Source: Candidatus Thiodiazotropha endoloripes
Lineage (GTDB): Bacteria > Pseudomonadota > Gammaproteobacteria > Chromatiales > Chromatiaceae
Reading direction: 5' to 3'
DNA length: 64,000 bases
NCBI RefSeq assembly: GCF_001708965.1
Contig: NZ_LVJW01000006.1
Span: 992,001 to 1,056,000, forward strand
This document shows, in pieces, positions 18,243 through 27,405 of this stretch. How positions within the stretch are numbered: the first letter of the stretch is position 1; each line of letters starts with the position of its first letter. The translations under genes and the position numbers were made by a program. The notes beneath the pieces were generated by a model, which worked only from the letters and a program-made list of their open reading frames with translations, was not told the DNA's origin and did not search any database.

Positions 18243-19277
18243 ATGTTACATTTTAACAACAAACTCATCGGAGTCATCAGCGGCTTGCTGCTCTCCTTCG
18301 CTTCGCTGGCCGCTGACCACGTGGCGCTCAACCCAACCCACCCGGAACGCTATACCGTCGTCAAGGGCGATACTTTATGGGATATCTCCTCGATGTTCCT
18401 GCGTGATCCCTGGTTATGGCCGGAGGTGTGGTACGTCAATCCCCAGGTTGAAAACCCTCACTTGATCTATCCTGGAGATGAGTTGGTACTGACTTATCTG
18501 GATGGTCGCCCGATATTGAAGCTGGACCGCAAAGGCAAGCTCTCCCCGAGAGTTCGCGCCACACCGCTTGATCAGGCCATCCCGACCATTCCCATCGATG
18601 CAATCGCGCCGTTTCTGACCCGTCCCTATGTGGTTGATGAAGATCAGCTGGAAAAAGCCCCCTACATCGTCCATTTTCTGGACGATCACATTGTGGGTGG
18701 TGCTGGCATCAGCTACTACGCCCGCAGCATCATGCAGGAGCAGCCGAATCAGTACGCCATCGTCAGACCTGAAAAGCCATACAAAGATCCGGATACCGGA
18801 GATACCCTTGGCTATGAGGCGATCTATGTGGGCTCCTCCGAACTGAAACGCACCGGCGACCCAGCCAAACTGCTGATCACCACATCAGAGCAGGAAGCGA
18901 TTATCGGCGACCGTCTGATCAAGGTGATGGAACAGGAGCCGCTGATCGATTTTCAGCCCAGAGTTCCGGATATGCCGATTGAAGGCCGGATCATCTCCGT
19001 ACTCAACGGCGTCTCCCAAATCGGTCAATATAACGTGGTAGTCCTCAACAAGGGCAGCAACGTGGGCCTGGAAGCCGGCCACGTACTGGAGATCCTGCAG
19101 GGTGGTCATGAGATCCGAGACATCGTCATAGGACGGGGTGAAAAGGTCACATTGCCCCTGGAAAAAGCGGGTCACCTGATGGTTTTCCGCAGTTTCGAGA
19201 AGGTGAGCTTCGCACTGGTGATGAATGCCACCAAACCGCTGCACATTCTGGATTGGGTACGCCCACCCAAAGATTGA
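18243..19277 (+). CDS. tsaP: LysM-domain periplasmic protein, TsaP-like
   Basis: 344 residues. A signal peptide ends near FASLAAD and a LysM peptidoglycan-binding domain follows at about 36-86 (YTVVKGDTLWDISSMFL, NPHLIYPGDELVL). The C-terminal part is the conserved region of PA0020-type proteins. Divergent to def and upstream of dprA, this is the position of the Pseudomonas gene for TsaP, which anchors the type IV pilus secretin to peptidoglycan. A pilus role is consistent with pilU at 61808. The name rests on synteny and domain pattern. Confidence 0.85.
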   Translation: MLHFNNKLIGVISGLLLSFASLAADHVALNPTHPERYTVVKGDTLWDISSMFLRDPWLWPEVWYVNPQVENPHLIYPGDELVLTYLDGRPILKLDRKGKLSPRVRATPLDQAIPTIPIDAIAPFLTRPYVVDEDQLEKAPYIVHFLDDHIVGGAGISYYARSIMQEQPNQYAIVRPEKPYKDPDTGDTLGYEAIYVGSSELKRTGDPAKLLITTSEQEAIIGDRLIKVMEQEPLIDFQPRVPDMPIEGRIISVLNGVSQIGQYNVVVLNKGSNVGLEAGHVLEILQGGHEIRDIVIGRGEKVTLPLEKAGHLMVFRSFEKVSFALVMNATKPLHILDWVRPPKD

Positions 19278-19286
19278 TCGGCTGAT

Positions 19287-19315
19287 CTGCCGGCGCGCCG
19301 ATCCTGCGCCGGCAG
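19287..19315 (+). terminator. GC-rich hairpin after tsaP
   Basis: CTGCCGGCGC (19287-19296) and GCGCCGGCAG (19306-19315) form a perfect 10-bp stem with a 9-base loop, 10 bases after the tsaP stop and 28 before dprA. It is followed by CTTAA and not by a T run, so termination may be partial. Confidence 0.55.
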
Positions 19316-19343
19316 CTTAACCTGCAACAGGATCTGAGGCATC

Positions 19344-20501
19344 ATGGACGATATGCCACCAACCACACCCGATAAACTGGATGCCTGGCTCCAGGTCACC
19401 CATACCCCCGGCATCGGCAATCGCTATTTCAAACGGCTCATCGAACGGTTTCAGACAGCCGAGGCCATTCTAGCGGCGAGCCCTGATGAGCTTGCCTCCC
19501 TGTCGATACCGCAAACCGCCATTGAACAGCTCTGCAATGCCAACCGACAGCGCATCGAATCCACCCTGGAGTGGCTGGACCAGCCGGGTCATCAGGCGGT
19601 AACGTTGAACGACCCTGATTATCCCCCGCTGCTCAGAGAGATCGATGATCCACCCGCGATACTCTATCTGATCGGCAACCGGGAGTTGCTGATGCAGCCC
19701 CAGCTTGCGGTGGTGGGTAGCCGTAATCCCACCCAGTCCGGGCGGGAGAATGCCAGGGAGTTTGCCCGTTTCCTGGCCGGCTCTGGTCTCACCATCTGTA
19801 GCGGTCTGGCCCTGGGAATCGATACCGAGGCCCATCAGGGTGCCATCTCGGCCGGTCACACCCTGGCTGTCATGGGTACGGGACCGGACCGCATCTACCC
19901 GGCCAAAAACCGGGAGCTGGCCCATCAGATCGCATCCGAGCATCTGCTGATAACCGAATTCCCACCGGGAACACCTGCAAAAGCCGAGAATTTCCCAAGG
20001 CGCAACCGCATCATCAGCGGCCTCTCACTCGGTGTTCTGGTGGTGGAAGCGACGCTGCAGAGCGGATCGCTGATCACCGCCCGACTCGCCGCAGAGCAGG
20101 GAAGAGAGGTCTTCGCCATCCCGGGATCGATTCACAACCCACAATCGAAGGGTTGCCACACCCTGATTCGCCAGGGGGCAAAACTGGTGGAATCGGCTCA
20201 GGACATCGGCATCGAGCTGGGACCATTGGCCGGTCTGCTCGAACCGCTAACAGAGCAGACTCAGCCAGCCACACCACAGTTGCAGCGCCAAACCGATCCA
20301 GATTACCAGCGATTGGAGGAGGCGCTGGGGTACGACCCGGTCTCAGTTGATGAATTAATCACCCGAACCGGTTTGACCCCGGAGGCAGTTTCGTCCATGC
20401 TGCTCTTGCTCGAGCTCGAAGGTCATGTATCATCGGCACCCGGTGGCTACTACAGTCGCGTATTAACAGCATCCCGCCCGAGCGGGAGAGAGAGCAAATG
20501 A
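19344..20501 (+). CDS. dprA: DNA processing protein DprA
   Basis: 385 residues. DprA loads RecA on incoming single-stranded DNA in natural transformation. An N-terminal SAM-like region (about 10-80) is followed by the Rossmann core with VVGSRNPTQSGRENA, SGLALGIDTEAHQGAI and FPRRNRIISGLS, then a C-terminal winged helix (about 315-375, SVDELITRTGLTPEAVSSML). It overlaps smg by 4 bases. Nothing is missing compared with the family. Confidence 0.96.
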   Translation: MDDMPPTTPDKLDAWLQVTHTPGIGNRYFKRLIERFQTAEAILAASPDELASLSIPQTAIEQLCNANRQRIESTLEWLDQPGHQAVTLNDPDYPPLLREIDDPPAILYLIGNRELLMQPQLAVVGSRNPTQSGRENAREFARFLAGSGLTICSGLALGIDTEAHQGAISAGHTLAVMGTGPDRIYPAKNRELAHQIASEHLLITEFPPGTPAKAENFPRRNRIISGLSLGVLVVEATLQSGSLITARLAAEQGREVFAIPGSIHNPQSKGCHTLIRQGAKLVESAQDIGIELGPLAGLLEPLTEQTQPATPQLQRQTDPDYQRLEEALGYDPVSVDELITRTGLTPEAVSSMLLLLELEGHVSSAPGGYYSRVLTASRPSGRESK

Positions 20502-20974
20502 ACGAAAACGTGGTCGACATTCTGATCTATCTCTATGAAAACTACATGGATGGTGAACATGCACCGCCAACGGATCAACATGAACTGCGGGATGAACTGA
20601 TTCAGGCGGGCTTTCCTTCAACAGAAATCAGCAAAGCTTTCGACTGGTTGGACGAACTGGCGGAAAATGCCCAGGACCAGCAGCACGACACACGTCAATC
20701 CCACTCACTGAGGATCTTCACCGAAGAGGAGACTACCCGCCTGGATGTGGATTCACGGGGTTTGTTGATGTTTCTGGAACAGAACGAGATTCTCACCCTG
20801 GCAGCCCGCGAGCTGGTCATCGATCGGGCCCTGGCCCTGGACACAGCCGTCATCGCGGAAGAGGAGCTGAAATGGATTATTCTGCTGGTACTGATGAATC
20901 AACCTGGCCAGGAGGCTGCTTTTGCCCGCATGGAAGACATGGTCTATAACGAAGCACCGGTCTTTCTGCACTGA
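20498..20974 (+). CDS. smg: Smg family protein (DUF494)
   Basis: 158 residues, starting in an ATGA overlap with dprA. It begins MNENVVDILIYLYENYMDGE, typical of Smg, and contains ELRDELIQAGFPSTEISKAF and LRIFTEEETTRLDVDSRGLL. The function is not established; the dprA–smg–topA order is widely conserved in gammaproteobacteria. Confidence 0.93.
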   Translation: MNENVVDILIYLYENYMDGEHAPPTDQHELRDELIQAGFPSTEISKAFDWLDELAENAQDQQHDTRQSHSLRIFTEEETTRLDVDSRGLLMFLEQNEILTLAARELVIDRALALDTAVIAEEELKWIILLVLMNQPGQEAAFARMEDMVYNEAPVFLH

Positions 20975-21209
20975 GCGATAGCGCCCGGTTTTTGAATACA
21001 CATCAGACTGACCAAGCCGGTTGCATGACACCCGGCAGGGTCGAATCCTCCCCATTGATTTTCATCGGACGACACCCCGCCGAAACGGAATTCCACAGGA
21101 TTCAAGACCACATTTTGACTGCGGTTTAAAATAAAAAAACTTGATTTCTTCAACGCGGGGCGTTTCACTGTGCCGCATTTTTCAGTTGAAACCGACACGA
21201 AATAACCGA

Positions 21210-23486
21210 ATGAACCTGGTAATTGTTGAGTCGCCGGCAAAGGCGAAAACCATCAAAAAATACCTCGGAGGTAACTTTGAGGTACTGGCCTCCTATGGCC
21301 ATGTTCGTGACCTGATACCCAAAGAGGGGGCGGTTGATCCTGATAAGGATTTCGCCATGAAATATCAGGTCATCGAGCGAAACGACCGCCATGTGCAGGC
21401 GATTACCAAGGCTTTGAAAAAATCGGAAGCACTCTATCTGGCCACCGATCCGGATCGGGAGGGTGAGGCCATCTCCTGGCACCTGTCGGAGCTGCTCAGA
21501 GAGCGTGGCAAACTGAAAAACAAGCCGGTCTATCGGGTTGTGTTCAATGAAATCACCAAAAAAGCGGTGAACGATGCGATTGCCAACCCACGGGACCTCT
21601 CCCACGATCTGGTGGACGCCCAGCAGGCAAGGCGCGCACTCGACTATCTGGTCGGTTTCAATCTCTCCCCCCTGTTGTGGAAGAAAGTAAGACGAGGTCT
21701 CTCGGCTGGCCGGGTACAGAGTCCGGCACTGCGCATGATCGTAGAGAGGGAGCTTGAGATTGAGGCGTTCAAGGCCGAGGAGTTCTGGACCATAGAAGCG
21801 GACACCGAGAAGCAGAAACAGGCCTTCTCTGCCCGCCTGACCCACTTCCAGGGTGAAAAACTGGAGAAGTTCAGCATCACCGATGAAGCCTCTGCCAAGG
21901 CGACAGAAGAGAAACTGCAGAAAGCGGGCGAACAGGGACTGTTGGTCGTCAAGGTTGAGAAGAAGCAGCGCAAACGCAATCCCGCGCCCCCCTTCACCAC
22001 TTCGACCCTGCAGCAGGAAGCGGCGCGCAAGCTGGGTTTCACCACGCAGCGTACCATGCGTACCGCCCAGCAACTCTATGAAGGTGTGGATGTTGGCCAG
22101 GGCACGGTCGGTCTGATCACCTACATGAGAACCGACTCAGTGAACCTGGCGGATGAGGCGACCGCAGAGATCCGCGAACTGATCACACAACGCTATGGCG
22201 CCGACCAGCTGCCGCCCCAGGTACGCCAGTTCAAAACCAAAGCGAAGAATGCCCAGGAGGCCCATGAGGCGATCAGACCGACCTCGGTAAGCCGGGTACC
22301 GGATGAGATCAAAAACCATTTGAGCAAAGACCAGGCGAAGCTCTATGAGCTGATCTGGAAACGCTCGGTGGCCTGTCAGATGATTCACGCCACCATCCAT
22401 ACCGTGGCGGTCGATCTGCAGTGCGGTAGCGGCAATCTGTTCCGCGCCAACGGTTCGGTGATTGCCAAACCGGGCTTTATCGCGGTCTACCAGGAGGGCC
22501 TGGATGATGGTGCGAAAAGTGATAGCGACGAGAAACTGCTGCCCGCTCTGGAAGAGGGGGAGACCCTGCCGCTGAAGGCGATCCGACCGGAACAGCACTT
22601 CACTGAACCACCACCACGCTACAGTGAGGCCAGCCTGGTAAAGGCACTGGAGGAGTACGGTATCGGCCGCCCTTCCACCTACGCCTCGATCATCTCCACA
22701 CTGCAGGACCGGGAGTATGTGATACTGGAGAAGAAGCGCTTCAAACCCACCGATGTGGGCCGGGTGGTGAACAAATTTCTCACCGAATACTTCACCCGCT
22801 ATGTGGACTACGGCTTCACCGCCAATCTGGAGGACGAACTCGATGCGGTCTCCCGAGGTGAAGAGGAGTGGGTCCCCCTGTTGAGCAAGTTCTGGGGGCC
22901 ATTCAAGGACCGGATCGATCATACCCAGGAGAACGTCAAACGCAGCGACGTCACTCATGAGGCGCTGGATGAAGCCTGCCCGAAATGCGGTGAGCAGCTC
23001 TCCATCCGGCTTGGCCGACATGGTCGCTTCATCGGCTGCAACAACTATCCGACCTGCGACTACACCCGCGACCTGAATGCGGACAGCAGCGAAAAAGAGG
23101 AGCCGGAAGTGGTCGAGGGGCGCAAATGCCCTGAGTGCGACTCGGATCTGGTGATCAAACGGGGCCGTTACGGCAAATTCATCGGCTGCTCCAACTACCC
23201 CAAATGCCGCTTCATCGAACCGCTGGAGAAACCGGAAGATACCGGAGTGACCTGTCCGAAGTGCAACAAGGGCAACCTGCTGAAGCGTAAATCCCGTCGC
23301 GGTAAGATCTTCTACTCCTGCTCGACCTATCCCGATTGCGACTATGCGATCTGGAATGAACCGATTGCGGAACCCTGCCCCAATTGCGGCTGGCCGGTGC
23401 TGACCATCAAAACCACCAAGCGTAAAGGCAGTGAGAAAGTCTGTCCGCAGAAAGAGTGCTCGTTCTCTGAACCCTACGAAGGCTGA
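21210..23486 (+). CDS. topA: DNA topoisomerase I
   Basis: 758 residues from the ATG at 21210, where the Toprim domain starts MNLVIVESPAKAKTIKKYL; the frame is open upstream but unconserved. TopA relaxes negative supercoils. Active-site Tyr 305 lies in YMRTDSVNLA, with YGIGRPSTYASII further on. The C-terminus has four zinc-ribbon units, three of the CPxC … CxxYPxC topoisomerase type and a last one, CPNCGWPVL … CPQKEC. A 235-base gap separates it from smg. Confidence 0.96.
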   Translation: MNLVIVESPAKAKTIKKYLGGNFEVLASYGHVRDLIPKEGAVDPDKDFAMKYQVIERNDRHVQAITKALKKSEALYLATDPDREGEAISWHLSELLRERGKLKNKPVYRVVFNEITKKAVNDAIANPRDLSHDLVDAQQARRALDYLVGFNLSPLLWKKVRRGLSAGRVQSPALRMIVERELEIEAFKAEEFWTIEADTEKQKQAFSARLTHFQGEKLEKFSITDEASAKATEEKLQKAGEQGLLVVKVEKKQRKRNPAPPFTTSTLQQEAARKLGFTTQRTMRTAQQLYEGVDVGQGTVGLITYMRTDSVNLADEATAEIRELITQRYGADQLPPQVRQFKTKAKNAQEAHEAIRPTSVSRVPDEIKNHLSKDQAKLYELIWKRSVACQMIHATIHTVAVDLQCGSGNLFRANGSVIAKPGFIAVYQEGLDDGAKSDSDEKLLPALEEGETLPLKAIRPEQHFTEPPPRYSEASLVKALEEYGIGRPSTYASIISTLQDREYVILEKKRFKPTDVGRVVNKFLTEYFTRYVDYGFTANLEDELDAVSRGEEEWVPLLSKFWGPFKDRIDHTQENVKRSDVTHEALDEACPKCGEQLSIRLGRHGRFIGCNNYPTCDYTRDLNADSSEKEEPEVVEGRKCPECDSDLVIKRGRYGKFIGCSNYPKCRFIEPLEKPEDTGVTCPKCNKGNLLKRKSRRGKIFYSCSTYPDCDYAIWNEPIAEPCPNCGWPVLTIKTTKRKGSEKVCPQKECSFSEPYEG

Positions 23487-23495
23487 TCACCGCCA

Positions 23496-23516
23496 ACCCG
23501 GCCTGTTGGGCCGGGT
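23496..23516. terminator. Hairpin between convergent topA and yqiA-like genes
   Basis: ACCCGGCC and GGCCGGGT pair perfectly over 8 bp around TGTTG, 9 bases after topA and 25 bases from the end of the convergent esterase gene. No T run is present on either strand, so a bidirectional stop is only likely. Confidence 0.5.
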
Positions 23517-23541
23517 CGATATCGGGGCGTCCCGTAGCCGC

Positions 23542-24129
23542 CTATAAAAACGACTGGTGTATCTGGTCGATGATCGCCACCGCGTCATCCATATGCTCGA
23601 AAGTGTGGCTGCCCCCCTCGAAGCAGTGCATGGCCACCCTGTCGCCATATACCTCCTGGGCAATCCGGTAGTCGATCAGCTCATCCCCCTTGTCGACCAG
23701 CACCGTGGTCGGCACCGCCAACGCCTCAACCGGTGTGTGATAGCGACGGGTATCAGCAACCATTCTCGAGGAGAGAAAATAGCCCTGATTCAGGGCTTCA
23801 TTGAACTGCCAGCCGACCACCTGTTTCAGCAGCTGCCAGGGTTGCAGTGCCGGATTGATCATCACCAGATGGTGAAAGCCGAGACGCTGTGCAAGCCAGG
23901 CTCCATAGAAGCCCCCCATAGAACTGCCGACAAGCAGTCGTGGCTCATCGGTCCGGCCCGGCTCGCTCAGCAGCCGGTTCAACTCATCACTCAATCGGGC
24001 AACCGCCAAATCGGCACTATGGGCCGGGTAGGTGGGGCTGATCAGATCAATCCCGGGCAGCGCCTGACGCAGCAATGCCGCCTTGCCGGAACTGCCGGCA
24101 CTGTTCAAACCATGAAGATAGACAATCAT
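23542..24129 (-). CDS. YqiA/YcfP-like α/β-hydrolase (esterase)
   Basis: 195 residues. It starts MIVYLHGLNSAGSSGKAALL, with the oxyanion strand near HG. The nucleophile elbow is GSSMGG (Ser near residue 69), Asp is in LVDKGDELIDY and His in GGSHTFEH, which completes a Ser-Asp-His triad. YqiA of E. coli hydrolyses short-chain acyl esters; the cellular substrate is unknown. The ATG follows directly on the stop codon of a possible small upstream frame (TGAATG). Confidence 0.88.
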   Translation of the reverse strand: MIVYLHGLNSAGSSGKAALLRQALPGIDLISPTYPAHSADLAVARLSDELNRLLSEPGRTDEPRLLVGSSMGGFYGAWLAQRLGFHHLVMINPALQPWQLLKQVVGWQFNEALNQGYFLSSRMVADTRRYHTPVEALAVPTTVLVDKGDELIDYRIAQEVYGDRVAMHCFEGGSHTFEHMDDAVAIIDQIHQSFL

Positions 24130-24264
24130 TCAGAGACTCCGAAAACCCTCGCCACACACCGCACAACGAGCACTGTGCAAACGCTTCAACAGCGCACCAT
24201 CATAAGCCCGGATCGCTTTTATACAACTGATACAAGAGATTGATTCACTTGACCAAACCAGCAC
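24130..24264 (-). CDS. Possible 44-residue double-CxxC mini-protein upstream of yqiA
   Basis: A frame from a GTG at 24264 to a TGA whose last base adjoins the esterase ATG encodes 44 residues. It has two CxxC pairs, CISC near residues 11-14 and CAVCG near 34-38, with a basic stretch between them. That is the layout of a small zinc ribbon. The direct TGAATG junction would couple it to yqiA. Against it: no clear ribosome-binding site before the GTG, and the frame begins next to the B12 riboswitch on the opposite strand. I do not recognise the family. Confidence 0.38.
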   Translation of the reverse strand: MLVWSSESISCISCIKAIRAYDGALLKRLHSARCAVCGEGFRSL

Positions 24265-24284
24265 ATCGCTGTAGTTTGCTCAGC

Positions 24285-24500
24285 CTGCTGAAGGTGCCTG
24301 CCCGAGAGGGCGGCTCAACCTTGGGGGAATGAACTCCGCCCAAGGGGAAACGGGAAGCAGGTGTAAGACCTGCGCTGCCCCCGCAACGGTAAGTAGAGTG
24401 TGACATCGCAACAGCCACTGTGCAGAACGCATGGGAAGGCGCCGATGTCCGGTGAAACCACCAATCTACAAGCCCGGATACCGGCCTAAGCACGAGCCGG
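24285..24500 (+). ncRNA. Cobalamin riboswitch
   Basis: The conserved core is clear: GGGAAGCAGGTG at 24352-24363, then CTGCCCCCGCAACGGT at 24375-24390 (the B12-box region of class I riboswitches), and the closing GCCCGGATACCGGCC near 24471-24485. It is followed by a CCGGC/GCCGG pair (24481-24485 and 24496-24500) that may be part of the expression platform. It lies upstream of btuB and should lower expression of btuBFCD when adenosylcobalamin is plentiful. Outer limits are approximate. Confidence 0.93.
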
Positions 24501-24612
24501 TGTTGCGGAGGGCGACCGAGGAGATCAGAGCGGATTCCTGCCAACTGTTTCTCTGCAGACACCACACCCCACATTAAGTAGTCGACGCGGGTGTGCGTCT
24601 ACGGGAGAAACC

Positions 24613-26574
24613 ATGAATCAGCAGTCACATTCCTGGTGGGTGGCACCATTGCTCCTCACCTCACTCTACAGCTCGTCAAGCCAAGCGGATACGGAGCTGA
24701 CCCCCTTGATGGTCAGTGCAACCCGCAGCGAACAGGTAAATCCACTGATCCCGGCCAGCATCCGGCTGATTGACCGTCAACAGATCGAACGCAGCGCAGC
24801 CAGTAACCTGCTGCAGCTGCTCAACGGCCAAAGCGGCATCCAGATCTCCAGCCTGGTGGGCGATGGCAGCCAGGCGGTTGTGGATATGCGCGGTTTCGGG
24901 CCCACCGCCGGGGCCAATACCCTGATCCTGATCGATGGACGAAGATTGAATAACTCGGGCGACCGGGCCAACCCCGACTTGAACAGCATCGACCTGAAGC
25001 GTGTCGAACGTATCGAGATTCTACAAGGCAGTGCGGGTACGCTCTTCGGCAACCAGGCGGTAGGCGGCATGATCAACATCATCACCCGGGTGCCGGAAAA
25101 ACTCTCCGGCCAGGTGAGCGCAGCTATCGGCAGCGATCACCATACCAACCTCCATGCGGGGATCGGCGATCGGCTGGATAACGGCCTCTCCTATAATCTT
25201 TCAGCTCAGCAGAAGAAGAGTGACAACTACCGGGAACAGAATGAGGCCGAACGTACCGACCTCAACCTGCGGGCCGACTACCGGCATCGACTTGGCAAGC
25301 TGTTCTTCGAACAGCAGTGGATCGACGATGAGCAGGAGAACCCCGGCTCCCTGTTTGCCGAGGAACTCGCTGCCGACCGGCGCCAGTCTGCTGATGTCTA
25401 CGCCGGGGACTACACAAACAGTGAATCGAAAGTCAGTCGACTCGGTGTGACACAGGATCTGAACGCCCACTGGTCACTGGAGGGTGAACTGACCTACCGA
25501 AAGAACGAGCGGGAGTTTCAAAACAGTTTTCGCAACTTTCCCGGTTCACCCGCCACTCAGGATCGCACGGTGAAAAGCTTCAACCCCCGTTTGATCGGTA
25601 ACCTCTCCCTGCCAACCGGTGATGCCCTGATCACCGCCGGCGCCGATCTGGAGCGGACCGACTACACACTTCACACCAGCTTTGGTCCGCAGATCCTCGA
25701 TCAATCGATCGACGCCATCTATCTGCAGCTGCTTGCGCCGGTCAATGAAGAGACCAGGTTCACCCTGGGCTACCGCCATGCCCGAATAGACAATCTGATC
25801 GAAACAGCGAGCGGCAGCGATCGACTCGATGACCGGATCGATGCCGCCTCCGCTGGCCTTAACTACACCCCGAGCAAACAGTTACGACTGTTCCTCAGAG
25901 CGGATGAGAATTATCGCTTTGCCACCGTCGATGAACATACCAACGTGGTCTTCGGACAGCCAGTGGGCATCGACAACCAGACTGGACGCTCCTATGAGAG
26001 CGGTATCGAATGGCAACAGGCCCAACTGACAAGCCGGCTGCTGGTCTATCGCCTCGACCTGGAACAGGAGATCAGCTATGACGCCTCAGGCTTCGTCAAC
26101 ACCAATCTGGAGGAGACCCGCCGCAGGGGGGCCAGTCTGGAAGCACAATGGCAGGTCAGTGAACAGCTCAGCCTGGACGGCAGCCTGACCTACACCGACC
26201 CGGAAATCACCGATGGCCCCTTCAAGGGTAATCGGATACCCATGGTTGCCAGCCGCAGTGCAAAACTGGCCGGCCACTGGCAGTTCACCACTGCATGGAA
26301 TCTCTTTCTGGAGGGTGTCTTCAACAGTGAACGGGTGGTCAGCGGTGATTTCAACAACACTCTGGAGACCCTGCCTGGTTATGGGGTGCTGAATACAGGG
26401 GCCCATTTCCGCACGGCTCCCTGGCATGCTAGCCTGCGTATCGATAACCTGCTGGATAAACACTATTCCAACTCAGCAGCTGCAGGCTTTGACAGCACAT
26501 TCACCCAGAGAGTCGGCTACTTTCCAGCTCCGGAGCGCAATTTTTGGCTAACCGTGAACTATTCGATCGAGTAA
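24613..26574 (+). CDS. btuB: TonB-dependent vitamin B12 receptor BtuB
   Basis: 653 residues. A signal peptide ends near SSSQAD, followed by a TonB box-like LTPLMVSATR, a plug domain (to about 165, including VDMRGFGPTAGANTLILIDG and GNQAVGGMINIITR) and a 22-strand-type β-barrel. The receptor imports cobalamin across the outer membrane using TonB energy. Substrate assignment rests on the upstream cobalamin riboswitch and the downstream ABC transporter genes. The next gene starts 3 bases after the stop. Confidence 0.92.
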   Translation: MNQQSHSWWVAPLLLTSLYSSSSQADTELTPLMVSATRSEQVNPLIPASIRLIDRQQIERSAASNLLQLLNGQSGIQISSLVGDGSQAVVDMRGFGPTAGANTLILIDGRRLNNSGDRANPDLNSIDLKRVERIEILQGSAGTLFGNQAVGGMINIITRVPEKLSGQVSAAIGSDHHTNLHAGIGDRLDNGLSYNLSAQQKKSDNYREQNEAERTDLNLRADYRHRLGKLFFEQQWIDDEQENPGSLFAEELAADRRQSADVYAGDYTNSESKVSRLGVTQDLNAHWSLEGELTYRKNEREFQNSFRNFPGSPATQDRTVKSFNPRLIGNLSLPTGDALITAGADLERTDYTLHTSFGPQILDQSIDAIYLQLLAPVNEETRFTLGYRHARIDNLIETASGSDRLDDRIDAASAGLNYTPSKQLRLFLRADENYRFATVDEHTNVVFGQPVGIDNQTGRSYESGIEWQQAQLTSRLLVYRLDLEQEISYDASGFVNTNLEETRRRGASLEAQWQVSEQLSLDGSLTYTDPEITDGPFKGNRIPMVASRSAKLAGHWQFTTAWNLFLEGVFNSERVVSGDFNNTLETLPGYGVLNTGAHFRTAPWHASLRIDNLLDKHYSNSAAAGFDSTFTQRVGYFPAPERNFWLTVNYSIE

Positions 26575-26577
26575 ACC

Positions 26578-27405
26578 ATGGGGGTTAAGAGACTCACCAC
26601 CCTACTGCTGGGGCTGTTCAGCCTGGCAACGGCTGCAGCGCCGCCCCAGCGGGTAGTCTCTCTGAACCTCTGCAGCGATCAACTGCTGTTGATGCTGGCT
26701 TCACCTGACCAGGTGGCTTCGGTGAGTCATCTGGCGATCGAGCCAAACAGCTCATTTGTTGCTCATCAGGCGGCGGCATACCCGCTCAACCACGCTCGGC
26801 TGGAGGAGATCATCCAGCTCCAGCCGGACCTGGTGATCACCGTTCCCTACACCAACCCAAGACTGGTCTCCAGCCTGCATCAGCTCGGTTTCAAGACCTA
26901 CCAGTTGGCATTGGGCAGTCAGCTGTCAGAGATCAGATCCGAGATCACCGGGCTGGCCAACCGGCTCGGACAGCAGGCCAGGGGTGCAGCGATTATCGAA
27001 GCCATGCAGCAACAGGTCGGGCTTGAGAATGAACAGGCCCCAGCGGATCGACCCAGCGCCCTCTTCTATCAACCCAGGGGATACACCTCCGCTGCCGGCA
27101 CACTGCAGGATGAAGCGATGCGACTCGCAGGTTGGCGCAATCCCGCTACCGAGGCAGGGCTCAGCGGCTATGTTGCTGCGCCACTGGAGCAGGTGATCGA
27201 ATGGCAACCAGGGCTGTTGATCACTTCAACCTACGGGGAGCCCGGCGTGTCCCGGGCCGAGCAGCTGCTCCACCACCCGGCTCTGAAAAGCGTCATGCAA
27301 AACCGCCCCAGCCTGAAGATTCCCTACAAGTACTGGATCTGTCCCGGCCCAATGCTGGCGCAAGCTATCACTCTGTTGCGTAGCGCACACAAGGAGGCAC
27401 CTTGA
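26578..27405 (+). CDS. btuF: Cobalamin ABC transporter substrate-binding protein BtuF
   Basis: 275 residues. A signal peptide (to about 22) precedes a periplasmic-binding fold of cluster A-II: RVVSLNLCSDQLLLML at the start, LEEIIQLQPDLVIT, and EQVIEWQPGLLIT later. It delivers B12 to BtuCD in the periplasm. The 3' end overlaps the permease start (TGATG). Fe-siderophore binding proteins look similar, but the B12 riboswitch settles the assignment. Confidence 0.9.
   Translation: MGVKRLTTLLLGLFSLATAAAPPQRVVSLNLCSDQLLLMLASPDQVASVSHLAIEPNSSFVAHQAAAYPLNHARLEEIIQLQPDLVITVPYTNPRLVSSLHQLGFKTYQLALGSQLSEIRSEITGLANRLGQQARGAAIIEAMQQQVGLENEQAPADRPSALFYQPRGYTSAAGTLQDEAMRLAGWRNPATEAGLSGYVAAPLEQVIEWQPGLLITSTYGEPGVSRAEQLLHHPALKSVMQNRPSLKIPYKYWICPGPMLAQAITLLRSAHKEAP

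Noticed and set aside
22137-23021. 294-codon minus-strand frame inside topA
   Set aside because: Antisense to TopA, no family features.
24245-24574. 109-codon minus-strand frame across the cobalamin riboswitch
   Set aside because: It runs through a structured RNA with conserved bases on the other strand; the peptide has no family pattern.
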